Shown: positions 47,555-57,482, numbered from the stretch's first letter. The stretch is DNA of 64,000 nucleotides from Rhizobium mesosinicum (GCF_019511345.1 NZ_JAEUAK010000002.1:1-64000); one strand, 5' to 3'. Notes: generated by a model not told the origin, from the sequence alone. Translations and numbers: made by a program.

Positions 47555-49376
47555 CGCGTGTCATTCCCTTGCCTTTCGCACCACCTCTCGACGGCCCGCC
47601 AGAAGGCTTGCCACCACCACCCGGCCTATCACCCTTCGGCTTGCCGGAAAAATTCTTTGCCCCGCGGGATTTGTCGCCGAAGGACTTGTCGCCGCGCGGA
47701 CGCTCTGATCGGCCCTCGCCGCCGAAGCTTCTGGCCGTACGCAAAGAACGTTCGCCACCTTCTTCTCGTGGCCGGTCGCGAAAGGAACGCGGACGCTCCT
47801 CTCCACCCTCCGTGCGCGGACGGTGCTCGCCACGCGGCTTGCCACTGAAGGGCTTGTCGCCACGAGGACGCTCGGACCGGCTTTCGCCGCCAGAGCTTCT
47901 TGCTGGACGGGAAGAACGTTCGCCACCCTCTTCTCGTGGCCGGTCGCGGAAGGAACGCGCACGCTCCTCTCCACCCGTACGCGGGCGACGTTCGCCACGC
48001 GGCTTATCACCAAAGGAGCGCTTGCGGCCGAAGCCTTCATCCTCATCGCGCTTGGCAGGCGTCTCGGTCGAGCGGATCCATTCGCCGTCCTCTTCATGGA
48101 CGCGATTGATCTGCGGGCGCATCCGATTTGCTGCAGGCTCAAAGCGCTGCTCCTTCACCGGGGCGGTTTCACCGCGACGGCGCGCGGTCTGGGCATTCTT
48201 GGCAGCTTTGGCCGCTGCCTTCTCGCCAAGCGGACGAGCACCGGGTGCCATCCAGACATTGGCATTGCGGCGGCTGCCGAGCGCCGGGCGCTTCGGCCTG
48301 TCGTCTTCACTACGACGGTCGTCCTTCCGATCGTCTCGGCGATCATCCCGACGGTCGCCGCGCTTGGTATCGAGGCGGCTCAGCGCCCGTTCGCGCTTGT
48401 CCTCGTCGCGACGCGGACGTTCACGCCGCACAGGCGCCGGCTCTTCGGGCTCATCGGCGGCAACGGCCGGAGCGTTATAGATCGGCGCATCGAAATTTGC
48501 CTTGGCATCCTCGATGAGGCGGGGGCCGAGCTGGTCGCGCAGCGTGCGGCCGCGAACCTCGATCACTTCGCCCTCGGGCAGTTCCCCGAGCTGGAAAGGG
48601 CCGTAAGAGATGCGGATCAGGCGGTTGACCTCAAGGCCCAACGCACCGAGAACGTTCTTGATTTCGCGGTTCTTGCCTTCGCGCAAACCCATGGTGATCC
48701 AGACGTTGGACCCCTGCGTGCGGTCGAGCGTCGCGTCGATCGAACCGTAGAGGACGCCGTCGACGGCAATGCCGTCCTTCAGCTTGTCGAGCGCGTCTTG
48801 ATCTATATCGCCATGGGCGCGCACGCGGTAGCGGCGCAGCCAGCCGGTTGTCGGAAGCTCGAGCGCACGAGCCAGACCGCCGTCATTGGTGAGCAGCAGC
48901 AGGCCTTCTGTATTGATGTCGAGACGGCCGATCGACATGACGCGGGGCAGCTCTTCCGGCAGATTGTCGAAGACGGTCGGGCGTCCTTCGGGATCTGAAT
49001 TCGTCGTCACCAGGCCCGGCGGCTTGTGGTAGAGCCAGAGACGCGTGCGCTCGATGCCGCGGATCGGCACGCCGTCGACCTCGATCTTGTCTTCCAGCGT
49101 GACGTTGACGACAGGCGTATCCAGGAGCTTGCCGTTCAGCGTGACGCGGCCGTCCATGATCATGCGTTCGATATCGCGACGGGAGGCGACGCCGGCGCGC
49201 GCCATTACCTTGGAAATGCGCTCGGCCTTTGCGTCGCCATCAGCTTCGCTGGCTGCCACTTCAGCAGCAGCGCCCTTCGATGGCTTGTCGATACCGGCCT
49301 TTGAACCGCTTCTCGGCCGTGCGTCGCGCGCGGAGGGCCTTTCGCCTGGGCGTTTTGGCTTGTCTTTGGATGTCAT
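47535..49376 (-). CDS. RluB/RsuA-family pseudouridine synthase with long repetitive tail
   Basis: A 613-residue protein, about twice the family core. Residues 52-100 are an S4 RNA-binding domain (ISKVMARAGVASRRDIERMI) and 105-285 the catalytic domain with the Asp in GRLDINTEGLLLLTNDG. From about residue 310 the rest is Arg/Gly/Asp/Lys-rich low complexity. Residues 458-512 and 513-568 are near-duplicates of 55-56 residues (EEGGERS, SERPRGDK repeated). It likely modifies 23S rRNA; the tail may add RNA binding. Tail length probably varies between strains. Confidence 0.92.
   Translation of the reverse strand: MTSKDKPKRPGERPSARDARPRSGSKAGIDKPSKGAAAEVAASEADGDAKAERISKVMARAGVASRRDIERMIMDGRVTLNGKLLDTPVVNVTLEDKIEVDGVPIRGIERTRLWLYHKPPGLVTTNSDPEGRPTVFDNLPEELPRVMSIGRLDINTEGLLLLTNDGGLARALELPTTGWLRRYRVRAHGDIDQDALDKLKDGIAVDGVLYGSIDATLDRTQGSNVWITMGLREGKNREIKNVLGALGLEVNRLIRISYGPFQLGELPEGEVIEVRGRTLRDQLGPRLIEDAKANFDAPIYNAPAVAADEPEEPAPVRRERPRRDEDKRERALSRLDTKRGDRRDDRRDDRKDDRRSEDDRPKRPALGSRRNANVWMAPGARPLGEKAAAKAAKNAQTARRRGETAPVKEQRFEPAANRMRPQINRVHEEDGEWIRSTETPAKRDEDEGFGRKRSFGDKPRGERRPRTGGEERARSFRDRPREEGGERSSRPARSSGGESRSERPRGDKPFSGKPRGEHRPRTEGGEERPRSFRDRPREEGGERSLRTARSFGGEGRSERPRGDKSFGDKSRGAKNFSGKPKGDRPGGGGKPSGGPSRGGAKGKGMTRGADRRR
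47673..48005 (-). repeat. Tandem 165-168-bp repeat in the pseudouridine synthase tail
   Basis: Two adjacent units, 48005-47841 and 47840-47673, are near-identical in DNA and encode Arg/Glu/Gly-rich tail units starting KPRGE.RPRT. They are in frame and differ by one codon in length. Confidence 0.9.
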
Positions 49377-49448
49377 TTGTTGTTTGCCTGCCTTTTCGGC
49401 CTGTCTATCAGGTCATGCACCTGCGGTTAAGTGGAAATTCGTGCGAAC

Positions 49449-49904
49449 GTGAAGACAAATCGATTTATGGAGATGGCGTTAAAGGAAGCGCGCGCTGCGG
49501 GAGATCGCGGCGAAGTGCCGATCGGCGCGGTCGTCGTCATCGATGGCACGGCAGTCTCCGTCTCCGGAAACCGCACGCGGGAACTCAACGACGTCACCGC
49601 CCATGCCGAGATCGCCGCCATCCGCATGGCCTGCGAGAAGCTTGGCCAGGAACGTCTTGCCTGCGCCGATCTCTATGTCACGCTGGAGCCCTGCACCATG
49701 TGCGCGGCTGCCATTTCCTTCGCCCGTATCCGCAGGCTCTATTACGGCGCGGAGGACCCGAAAGGCGGAGCAGTCGACAATGGCGTCCGCTTCTATGCCC
49801 AGCCGACCTGTCATCATGCGCCGGAGGTTTATTCTGGCTTCAACGAGACCGAAGCGGCAGATATGCTGAAGGCATTCTTTTCGGGCAGAAGAGATACGAA
49901 ATAG
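49449..49904 (+). CDS. tadA: tRNA(adenosine(34)) deaminase
   Basis: A 151-residue deaminase that makes inosine 34 in tRNA-Arg(ACG). The zinc site is HAE in DVTAHAEIAAIRMA plus PCTMC in TLEPCTMCAAAISFARIRR. The GTG at 49449 gives (M)KTNRFMEMALKEA, in good register with the known Agrobacterium TadA N-terminus; GTG 49431 and ATG 49467 are alternatives. It is divergent from the pseudouridine synthase gene, making a small RNA-modification neighbourhood with rsmD. Confidence 0.93.
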   Translation: MKTNRFMEMALKEARAAGDRGEVPIGAVVVIDGTAVSVSGNRTRELNDVTAHAEIAAIRMACEKLGQERLACADLYVTLEPCTMCAAAISFARIRRLYYGAEDPKGGAVDNGVRFYAQPTCHHAPEVYSGFNETEAADMLKAFFSGRRDTK

Positions 49905-49930
49905 CGCCAGTTGCGAGAACCGGCGCTATT
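49900..49930 (+). terminator. Hairpin after tadA
   Basis: AATAGCGCC and GGCGCTATT form a 9-bp stem with a 13-base loop across the tadA stop. The T-run is weak. Confidence 0.5.
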
Positions 49931-49970
49931 CTGACGCAACGCAATTGATCGATACTACGCAGCTAAAGCC

Positions 49971-50600
49971 CTACTGAAGGATTTGCCACCACTTGGTGCC
50001 GCTATTGGCGACCGCGGCATCCTTCTTGCGCTGCTTGGCCTTCTTCTGCTCCGGCGTGCCGAGGTCATCGAGCTTTGCCGGATCGTCGACGGCGCGATAT
50101 TCGGTCGGCGGATCGGAAATATAGCGACGCTGGTCGATATAGGCGCCCTTCTGCAGCGCACGCGCTTCGCGATAGGCCTTGGCCTGGGCTTCGCTCGTCT
50201 GGCGACCGCCTTCGATGGCCGAGCTTGCGAGCGGCGAGCGATAGCTCGGATTGTCCGAGTTCTCGTCAGCTTCCTTGACGAGACGGGCGCGAGCCTCTTC
50301 CGGCGATTCAACCCACTGCGGATTGTCCTTGTTGGCAACATTCTCCTGCGGCGGGACGAGGGTTTCCTTCTGGTCCTTAGCGGGCATGACGAGCGTCGGC
50401 CGCGGCGTGTACTTTACACCGGTGTTCTTGGGACCGGGACCGGTCAGCGAAACGGACTGGCCGAGGTCGTCGGCAAGCTGTTCCATGGCGGTCTTGTCGG
50501 TGCCGTAAGTCGGACTGCTGGCGCAGCCTGACATCATGGAGCTTCCCGCCATGACAAGAGACAGGCAGGTGCCCAAACGGAACCAATGCGTCGCTAACAT
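49971..50600 (-). CDS. Predicted lipoprotein of unknown function
   Basis: A 209-residue protein with a lipoprotein signal peptide; the lipobox is MMSGC, giving a Cys near residue 25. The mature part is hydrophilic and rich in Pro, Asp, Glu and Gln, with a C-terminus of Lys-rich helix ending GTKWWQILQ. It should be anchored in the inner or outer membrane, facing the periplasm. It lies 130 bp downstream of ileS on the same strand. I do not recognise a family. Confidence 0.85.
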   Translation of the reverse strand: MLATHWFRLGTCLSLVMAGSSMMSGCASSPTYGTDKTAMEQLADDLGQSVSLTGPGPKNTGVKYTPRPTLVMPAKDQKETLVPPQENVANKDNPQWVESPEEARARLVKEADENSDNPSYRSPLASSAIEGGRQTSEAQAKAYREARALQKGAYIDQRRYISDPPTEYRAVDDPAKLDDLGTPEQKKAKQRKKDAAVANSGTKWWQILQ

Positions 50601-50730
50601 GAAAACCCTTCCCGCATGCCGGTATCAGTATCGCTACCGGACAATCGTCCCCCTGACGCAAAAATCCGGCCATTTTCAGGCAGCTTTTACCGGATGAACG
50701 CCATAAAGGCAATTCACCCGGCAAATATCT

Positions 50731-53637
50731 TCAGGCGCGGATGCCGAGTTCGCGCAGGGCGGCAGCATCGCGTGCCGAAACGTCGGGATAATCAGGATCA
50801 GACCCGACATCGGTGGTGATGCGCCAGGAACGGGCACATTTTACGCCTTCGGCAAGCTTCGGAACGACAGCGACATCAGGGACTTCCGGCAGACGGAAGG
50901 CTTCGGCCGGGCCAGCGCTCGCTTCGACCGTTATACCAGACGTGATGCAGACTTCGCTGAAATCCTGTCCGTCGAGCGCCTTGCGCAGTTCCGCGTCGGC
51001 GACGTAGACGACGGGCGCCGCTTCCAGTGACGAGCCGATACGCTTGTCCTTGCGCTCGATTTCAAGCGCGCCGGTGACGACGCTGCGGATCGTGCGGATC
51101 TTCTTCCACTTCTCGGCCAGGGCCTCGTTGCGCCATTCCGTGGCGACCGGGGCGAACTGCTCCAGATGCACCGAAACGGCCGATGGATTGCGCGAGAGCC
51201 AGGCCTCTTCCATCGTGAAGGGCAGCATCGGCGCGAGCCATGTCACCATGCAATCAAAGATCATGCGGATGACATAGAGCGCCGAACGACGGCGAAGGCT
51301 TGAGGGCGCATCGCAGTAGAGCGCATCCTTGCGGACATCGAAGTAGAAGGCCGAGAGCTCGACATTTGCGAAGTCGATCAATGCGCGGGCAATCTTCTTG
51401 AACTCGAAGGCGTCATAGCCTTCGCGTACGAGCTGATCGAGCTCGGACAGACGATGCAGCATCAGCTGTTCCAGCTCCGGCAAATCGGCCGAGGCGACAA
51501 CTTCGCCCTTGTCGTGCGCCAGCGTGCCGAGCATCCAGCGGATGGTGTTGCGCAGCTTGCGATAGGCATCGACATTGGTCTGAATGATCGTCTTGCCGAG
51601 GCGCTGGTCTTCCCAATAGTCGGTCGTCATGACCCACAGGCGCAGGATATCGGCGCCGGCATCCTTCATCACATCCTGCGGAGAGACCACGTTGCCCTTC
51701 GACTTCGACATCTTCTCGCCCTTCTCATCCATGGTAAAGCCATGGGTGATAACGGCGTTATAGGGCGCGCGGCCACGCGTCGCAGCCGATTCCAAGAGCG
51801 ACGAATGGAACCAGCCGCGATGCTGGTCGGAACCTTCGAGGTAGACATCGGCCGGCCATTTCAGGTCGGGGCGGTCTTCCAGCGTGAAAGTGTGCGTGGA
51901 GCCCGAGTCGAACCAGACGTCGAGGATATCCATGACCTGCGACCACTTGGCCGGGTCATGCTCATTGCCGAGGAAACGTTCCTTGGCACCTTCGGCAAAC
52001 CAGGCATCGGCGCCTTCGGCATCGAAAGCGTCGAGAATACGCTGGTTGACGGCATCGTCTTGCAGCACCTGGCCCTGCTCGTCGACGAAGACGCAGATCG
52101 GCACGCCCCAGGCGCGCTGGCGAGACAGAACCCAATCCGGGCGCTGCTCGATCATGGCGCGCAGGCGGTTCTGGCCCGCGGCGGGCACGAAGCGAGTGTC
52201 GTCGATCGCGTTCAAGGCACGGGTGCGCAGTGTGGTTCCGTCCGCCAGGGTCTTATCCATATAGACGAACCACTGCGGGGTGTTGCGGAAGATGACCGGC
52301 TTCTTGGAGCGCCAGGAATGCGGATACTGGTGCTTCAGGCGGCCGCGGGCAAAGAGCGCGTTAGCCTCGATCAGCGCTTTGATGACGCGGTCGTTGGCAT
52401 CGCCTTTCTTGCCGTTATCATCGATGACGCGTGCGCCTTCGAAGCCGGGGGCGTCGGCGGTATAGAAGCCGCCGTCATCAACCGGGAACGGTATCTTGGT
52501 CTCGATGTGGCGTGCCTCGATCTCGCGGCCATGCGCCATCCAGACGTCAAAGTCTTCACGGCCGTGGCTCGGCGCGGTATGCACGAAACCAGTACCGGCA
52601 TCATCGGTGACATGGTCGCCATCGAGCAGGGGTACGGCGAATTCATAGCCGCCGCCGACACCCTTGAGCGGATGGGCGCAGGTGACGCCAGCGAGATCGG
52701 CAGCCGTGACGTCGGTGAGGCGCTTGTACTGCAGCTTAGCCTTGGCGAAAGATTCCTCGGCGAGCTTGTCGGCAAAGATCAGCTTTTCGCCCGGGCGCGG
52801 ACCAAAATCGTTCTCGGCAGCCGTGACTTCATAGAGGCCGTACGCAACACGCGAGGAATAGGCGATCGCCCGGTTGCCGGGGATCGTCCAGGGCGTTGTG
52901 GTCCAGATGACGACGAATGCATCCTTGAGGGCAGCCGAACCTGAAGTGACCGGGAATTTCACCCAGATCGTGTCGCTCTCATAGTCATGATACTCGACTT
53001 CGGCTTCCGCCAGCGCCGTGCGCTCAACGACCGACCACATGATCGGCTTGGAGCCGCGATAGAGCTGGCCGCTCCTGGCGATCTTCAAGAGTTCGCCGGC
53101 GATGCGGCTTTCAGCATGGAAGTTCATCGTCAGATACGGGTTTTCGAAATCGCCTGTTATGCCGAGGCGCTGGAACTCGCCGCCCTGGATCGCGATCCAC
53201 TTTTCGGCGTAGGCGCGGCACTCGCGGCGAAACTCTATCATCGCCGACGGCTCGGTCAGGTCAGGCTTGGCCTTGCCCTTGGCGCGATAGTTCTCTTCCT
53301 CGATCTTCCATTCGATCGGCAGGCCGTGGCAGTCCCACCCGGGGACGTAGTTGGAGTCATAACCGCGCATCTGGAAGGAGCGGGTGATGACGTCCTTGAG
53401 GATCTTGTTCAACGCGTGGCCGATGTGGATGTTGCCGTTCGCATAGGGCGGGCCGTCGTGCAGGACGAATTTTTCGCGGCCGGCGGCGGATGCGCGCAGC
53501 TTCTTGTAGAGGTCCATCTTCTGCCAACGGGCGACGAGTTCCGGCTCCTTTTGCGGCAGGCCGGCGCGCATGGGGAAGTCCGTCTCGGGCAGGTAGAGGG
53601 TCTTCGAGTAATCGATCTTTTCGGCTGTGTCGGTCAT
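50731..53637 (-). CDS. ileS: Isoleucyl-tRNA synthetase
   Basis: A 968-residue class I synthetase. The HIGH motif is in [20 protein letters not shown] (about residue 65) and the KMSKS loop in [16 protein letters not shown]. The editing domain (CP1) lies between, for example [17 protein letters not shown]. The C-terminal end ([18 protein letters not shown]...ALRELGI) is the usual alphaproteobacterial form. The ATG at 53637 ([13 protein letters not shown]) was preferred over a TTG at 53646. No T-box leader is visible. Confidence 0.97.
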   Translation of the reverse strand: MTDTAEKIDYSKTLYLPETDFPMRAGLPQKEPELVARWQKMDLYKKLRASAAGREKFVLHDGPPYANGNIHIGHALNKILKDVITRSFQMRGYDSNYVPGWDCHGLPIEWKIEEENYRAKGKAKPDLTEPSAMIEFRRECRAYAEKWIAIQGGEFQRLGITGDFENPYLTMNFHAESRIAGELLKIARSGQLYRGSKPIMWSVVERTALAEAEVEYHDYESDTIWVKFPVTSGSAALKDAFVVIWTTTPWTIPGNRAIAYSSRVAYGLYEVTAAENDFGPRPGEKLIFADKLAEESFAKAKLQYKRLTDVTAADLAGVTCAHPLKGVGGGYEFAVPLLDGDHVTDDAGTGFVHTAPSHGREDFDVWMAHGREIEARHIETKIPFPVDDGGFYTADAPGFEGARVIDDNGKKGDANDRVIKALIEANALFARGRLKHQYPHSWRSKKPVIFRNTPQWFVYMDKTLADGTTLRTRALNAIDDTRFVPAAGQNRLRAMIEQRPDWVLSRQRAWGVPICVFVDEQGQVLQDDAVNQRILDAFDAEGADAWFAEGAKERFLGNEHDPAKWSQVMDILDVWFDSGSTHTFTLEDRPDLKWPADVYLEGSDQHRGWFHSSLLESAATRGRAPYNAVITHGFTMDEKGEKMSKSKGNVVSPQDVMKDAGADILRLWVMTTDYWEDQRLGKTIIQTNVDAYRKLRNTIRWMLGTLAHDKGEVVASADLPELEQLMLHRLSELDQLVREGYDAFEFKKIARALIDFANVELSAFYFDVRKDALYCDAPSSLRRRSALYVIRMIFDCMVTWLAPMLPFTMEEAWLSRNPSAVSVHLEQFAPVATEWRNEALAEKWKKIRTIRSVVTGALEIERKDKRIGSSLEAAPVVYVADAELRKALDGQDFSEVCITSGITVEASAGPAEAFRLPEVPDVAVVPKLAEGVKCARSWRITTDVGSDPDYPDVSARDAAALRELGIRA

Positions 53638-54150
53638 GTGTGACAATCGTTTCTAGCGGCCCGGACAGGGCGCGCGGACATCAAATCTATGGTGACGGAA
53701 AGCGCTTGCTCAGTTCAAGCGCGAAAACCCGGACCTTCCGGCCGCTCAGCGCGCGCGGAAGACCGGGCCGATAATTCGTATCGAATGCGCCAGCCGGAAT
53801 TTACTCATCGGGCCGGTTCATAGGCGTTTTTCAGCGGAAAAGGAAGAGGGATTTCAGCCTCCCGGCTTCACGAAAAGCCGCAGGCGGGGCATCTGCGGCT
53901 CGTCACTTGCGGCCCTCCGGCTCTGGCGGCTGCCGGCGCCATCAGATTGACGGCGACGGGCGTCACTCCGAAGCTGACTGGCTGCAACAGTCTCCGGTCG
54001 CAACGGATGCAAAGCGCAGGCAATATGCGATGGTGGCGATCGATACAAAAAAATCAAAGCCCCTGTCGAAATGCGGATTACCCGAACGTCTTTACCCGCA
54101 GGCATGAGAAATCATCATGCCCGATCAAATCCGTAAGGAGTGATAAGGAT
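53638..54150. other. Gap between ileS and the MFS gene
   Basis: About 510 bp that should hold the divergent promoters. A minus-strand hairpin with a T-run lies at 53876-53900. A 141-bp-plus antisense frame there (53854-54105) shows no family or ribosome site. Confidence 0.45.
53872..53900 (-). terminator. Orphan terminator-like hairpin
   Basis: Read on the minus strand: AGCCGCAG, a 9-base loop, CTGCGGCT followed by TTT. No annotated gene on this strand ends here. Confidence 0.5.
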
Positions 54151-55365
54151 ATGAGCAGTTCCTACCGTTGGGTTATCGTCGCGGCCGGCGCACTGATGAC
54201 GTGCGTTGCCCTCGGCGCCATGTTTTCTCTCGCCATTTTTCAGCAACCGATCGCCGACGCGACAGGCTGGTCGCATGCCGGCATCGCCAGCGCCATGACG
54301 CTGAATTTCATCGTCATGGGCATAGGCGGCTTCTTCTGGGGTGCGGCCAGCGACCGGTACGGACCGCGCCCGGTGGTGCTGATCGGCTCCGTCATCCTTG
54401 GCCTGGCGCTGATGCTTGCCAGCCGCGCGGAAACGCTTCTGCAGTTCCAGCTGACCTATGGCGTGCTCGTCGGTCTCTCGGCCAGCGCCTTTTTCGCGCC
54501 GATGATCGCCGCCACGACGGAGTGGTTCGACGAGAACCGCGGCCTTGCCGTCTCCTTGGTCTCGGCGGGCATGGGCGTCGCGCCTATGACGATTTCGCCC
54601 TTCGCGCGCTGGCTGATCACCGCTTATGAATGGCGCCCCGCAATGATGATCATCGGCATCGGTGCGCTCATCCTGATGATCCCGGCCGCCCTTCTCGTGC
54701 GCCGCCGGCCGTCGCCACCGCAGGATAAGCATGAGGCCGTCGTGTCGGGCGATGGCAACGCCCCCAATTTGTGGAGGGTTTTCCGCTCGCCGCAGTTCAT
54801 CGTACTCGGGCTGACCTTCTTCGCCTGCTGTGCCGCCCATTCCGGACCGATCTTCCATATGGTGAGCTACGCAACGCTTTGCGGCGTTGCGCCTATGGCT
54901 GCCGTCAGCATCTACAGTGTCGAGGGTCTCGCCGGTCTCGGCGGACGCCTGCTCTATGGCACGCTGGCGGACCGGATCGGCGTGAAACCGGTCATCATCG
55001 CAGCTCTGCTCGTGCAGGCAGCGGCCCTTGCCACCTACCTTGCTGTCAGCAAGCTCGGCGAGTTCTATGCGCTCGCCGTCATCTTCGGCAGCGCCTATGG
55101 CGGGGTGATGCCGCTCTATGCCGTGCTGGCCCGTGAATATTTCGGCCCGCGCGTCATCGGCACGGTGTTCGGGGCGGCAACGATGCTGTCGAGCATCGGC
55201 ATGGCATTCGGTCCGCTGATCGGCGGCTGGATCTACGATACCTACGCCAATTATTCGTGGCTGTTCATCGGCTCCGCCCTGGTCGGGCTCGGTGCGGCGG
55301 CAATCGCACTCGCTTTCCCGCCGTTGCCGCGCCAGAAAACGCAGCCTGCGCTCAGTCTGTCCTGA
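54151..55365 (+). CDS. MFS transporter
   Basis: A 404-residue major facilitator with about 12 membrane helices. The loop 2-3 motif appears as GGFFWGAASDRYGPRPVVLIG, and its second-half copy as GGRLLYGTLADRIGVKPVII. The form resembles the oxalate/formate antiporter-like and monocarboxylate group, but the substrate is not evident. TAAGGAGTGATAAGGAT precedes the ATG. It stands alone, with no regulator alongside. Confidence 0.88.
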   Translation: MSSSYRWVIVAAGALMTCVALGAMFSLAIFQQPIADATGWSHAGIASAMTLNFIVMGIGGFFWGAASDRYGPRPVVLIGSVILGLALMLASRAETLLQFQLTYGVLVGLSASAFFAPMIAATTEWFDENRGLAVSLVSAGMGVAPMTISPFARWLITAYEWRPAMMIIGIGALILMIPAALLVRRRPSPPQDKHEAVVSGDGNAPNLWRVFRSPQFIVLGLTFFACCAAHSGPIFHMVSYATLCGVAPMAAVSIYSVEGLAGLGGRLLYGTLADRIGVKPVIIAALLVQAAALATYLAVSKLGEFYALAVIFGSAYGGVMPLYAVLAREYFGPRVIGTVFGAATMLSSIGMAFGPLIGGWIYDTYANYSWLFIGSALVGLGAAAIALAFPPLPRQKTQPALSLS

Positions 55366-55381
55366 GCGGTTCTTCGTTTTT

Positions 55382-55428
55382 ACGCAATTCCGGACGCAAA
55401 ACGCTCAAGCGCTTTTGCTGGAATTGCT
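55382..55428. repeat. Rhizobial intergenic palindromic repeat, copy 6
   Basis: ACGCAATTCCGGACGCAAAA...GCTTTTGCTGGAATTGCT matches the copy at 16175. Its last base is part of the ribF stop codon. Confidence 0.78.
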
Positions 55429-56411
55429 CAGTCGAAACAAAGCTTCCGGTCGAGTTCTCCGAGCGGCCGGACACCTGAAAGCAACGCCCTCGCCTCCTCC
55501 TCGTCGCGCTTGATCTGCGCGACGAGCGGATCGAGCCCATCGAATTTCAGTTCGGGGCGAAGATAACCGAAGAAAGAGACCGAGCAGATCTGGCCGTAGA
55601 GATCGCCGCTGAAATCGAAAAGATAAGTTTCGAGCAACGGCACGCCGTTTTCCGTCACGGTCGGGCGCCGGCCATAGCTTGCCACCGCATCATAGAGCCT
55701 GCCGTTTTCGAGGCGGAAACGAACGGCGTAAATGCCGGCTGCAAGTTCCGCCTCCGGCGGCAACTGCATATTGGCGGTCGGAAAGCCGAGCTGGCGGCCA
55801 AGCTTCTCGCCATCGATGACCTTCGACTGTACCGTATAATGATAGCCGAGCATGGCGGCGACCGAGGAGACGTCGCCTTCCTTCAAAAGCGCCCGGATAT
55901 GGCTTGAAGAAACAACGTCCGTGTTTTCGTCGCGGAAAGCATCGATCAGCGTGACGCCGAAACCATATTTGTTGCCGGCATCCATAAGAAAGGCAGGTCC
56001 GCCCTCGCGGCCGCGGCCGAAATGAAAGTCGAAGCCGGTCACAACCTCTGATGCCGCGAGCCAGTCCTTCAGGATGGAATGGATGAAATCCTCCGCCGAA
56101 CGCTGCGAAAAATCGTAGTCGAAGGGATATTCAATGACCGCGTTGAAGCCCATTGCTTCCAGAATCTGCGCCTTGAAGGGCGCCGGCGTCAGGCGGAAGA
56201 CCGGCGTATCCGGCTTGAAGACGGTGCGCGGATGCGGCTCGAACGTCAGCACAAGGGCGGGAACGCCGCGCGCACTTGCAATTTCGAGCGCCCGGTTCAA
56301 CACCGATTGATGGCCGCGATGGACGCCGTCGAAATTGCCGATGGCGATGACGCCGCCCTTCAAATGTTCGGGCAACTGATCGCGGGTTTCATTGCGGTGG
56401 AACACGGTCAT
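55428..56411 (-). CDS. ribF: Bifunctional riboflavin kinase / FAD synthetase
   Basis: A 327-residue enzyme. The FAD synthetase half (1-185) has GNFDGVHRGHQSVLNRAL and the SSSHIRALLKEGDV block. The kinase half has LGFPTANM and the loop GIYAVRF. It converts riboflavin to FMN and FAD. The HAD phosphatase gene ends 9 bp upstream, so the two form an operon. No FMN riboswitch is visible. Confidence 0.95.
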   Translation of the reverse strand: MTVFHRNETRDQLPEHLKGGVIAIGNFDGVHRGHQSVLNRALEIASARGVPALVLTFEPHPRTVFKPDTPVFRLTPAPFKAQILEAMGFNAVIEYPFDYDFSQRSAEDFIHSILKDWLAASEVVTGFDFHFGRGREGGPAFLMDAGNKYGFGVTLIDAFRDENTDVVSSSHIRALLKEGDVSSVAAMLGYHYTVQSKVIDGEKLGRQLGFPTANMQLPPEAELAAGIYAVRFRLENGRLYDAVASYGRRPTVTENGVPLLETYLFDFSGDLYGQICSVSFFGYLRPELKFDGLDPLVAQIKRDEEEARALLSGVRPLGELDRKLCFD

Positions 56412-56420
56412 CGGTTTCTC

Positions 56421-57269
56421 TTATGCGAGGCGCGGCATCCACCACTTGGGTGCGGCTCTTTCCCGTTCGAGATAGGCGTGGAGGATCGCCTCGTCCGTCT
56501 CGCCGTTCAACGTATATTCCTTCGCGTGGATACCACCGCTGATGTAGAGAAGGTCGAGGCCATAATTCAAGGCGCCGCGGACATCCGTCGGCATGCCGTC
56601 CCCAATCGCCAGCACGCGGTCGATCGGGAAGTCGCCCCGAACCTCACGGGCCGACGCAAGTGTCGCCTCATAGATCGGCCGGTGCGGCTTGCCGGCGATG
56701 CGCGTGGAGCCGCCGAGCTGCTCATAATAGGCGGCCATGGCGCCGGCGCATGGGATGATGCGGTGGCCGCGCTCGACGACGAGATCGGGATTGGCGCAGA
56801 TCATCGGCACGTTGCGGGATTTGAACTCCAGCAGCATGTCCGTGTAGTCCTCCGGCGTCTGCGTCTCGTCGTCGAAGAAGCCGGTACAGACGACGGAGGT
56901 CGCCTCGCCGGCGGCGGCGCGCTCGACATCGAGGCCTTCAAGGATCGGACTGTCGCGCTCGGGGCCGAGCAGGAAAACCTCGCGCGGACCTTGTGCAATC
57001 AGCGCCCGGGTGACATCGCCGGAGGTGACGATGCGGTCATAGGCGCCGTCGGGCACGCCGATCTGGCGCAACTGCTCAACGACCTGCCAGGACACGCGCG
57101 GCGAATTGGTGATGAGAACGACGGTCAAGCCGGCGGCACGGGCGGCCTGCAGCGCCTCGCCGGCTTTCGGAAAGGGATCGACGCCGTTATGCACGACGCC
57201 CCAGACATCGCAGAGCAGCACATCATATCGATCGGTGATCTCGGAGAAGTTTGCAATCCGCTTTGCCAT
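56421..57269 (-). CDS. TIGR01459-type HAD-IIA phosphatase
   Basis: A 282-residue HAD superfamily enzyme with the IIA cap. Motif I is LLCDVWGVVHNGVDPFP, motif II VLITNSPR, and the C-terminal motif VLAIGDGMPTDVRGAL. It differs from motif I DxDxT by DVW, as usual in this subfamily. It lies 9 bp upstream of ribF and diverges from groES. The substrate is unknown; the link to ribF suggests a flavin-pathway phosphate ester, which is inference. Confidence 0.88.
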   Translation of the reverse strand: MAKRIANFSEITDRYDVLLCDVWGVVHNGVDPFPKAGEALQAARAAGLTVVLITNSPRVSWQVVEQLRQIGVPDGAYDRIVTSGDVTRALIAQGPREVFLLGPERDSPILEGLDVERAAAGEATSVVCTGFFDDETQTPEDYTDMLLEFKSRNVPMICANPDLVVERGHRIIPCAGAMAAYYEQLGGSTRIAGKPHRPIYEATLASAREVRGDFPIDRVLAIGDGMPTDVRGALNYGLDLLYISGGIHAKEYTLNGETDEAILHAYLERERAAPKWWMPRLA

Positions 57270-57453
57270 TCCGCTTTCCTGCTTCGCTTTCAGTCACCGG
57301 TGACATTGCAAAGGCGGACTTCAATGGCAAGGTATTTTCTGAGTCAGGCGAAGAATGCCGGAGGTCAAAAGCTGGACGTGAGCAAAGCCCGGCAACCACG
57401 GACAAATCCCGCCTGTCTCCACAATTCCGGCACAAAAATCCGTGAAGGCTCTT

Positions 57454-57482
57454 CTTGACTCCTCCTGGAGCCATCCCTAAAT
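57454..57482 (+). promoter_or_regulatory. RpoH-like promoter of groESL
   Basis: CTTGAC at 57454, a 17-base spacer, and CTAAAT at 57477 fit an alphaproteobacterial heat-shock (RpoH) or sigma-70 promoter immediately ahead of the CIRCE element. Confidence 0.6.

Noticed and set aside
47673..48005. Tandem repeats considered as CRISPR or intergenic repeats
   Set aside because: They are in frame, 165-168 bp long, without spacers, and code for a tail of the pseudouridine synthase.
51454..52944. A 496-codon plus-strand frame
   Set aside because: It is antisense to ileS, including the catalytic and editing domains.
53854..54105. 83-codon minus-strand frame in the ileS-MFS gap
   Set aside because: No ribosome site or family resemblance; a terminator-like hairpin lies inside it.
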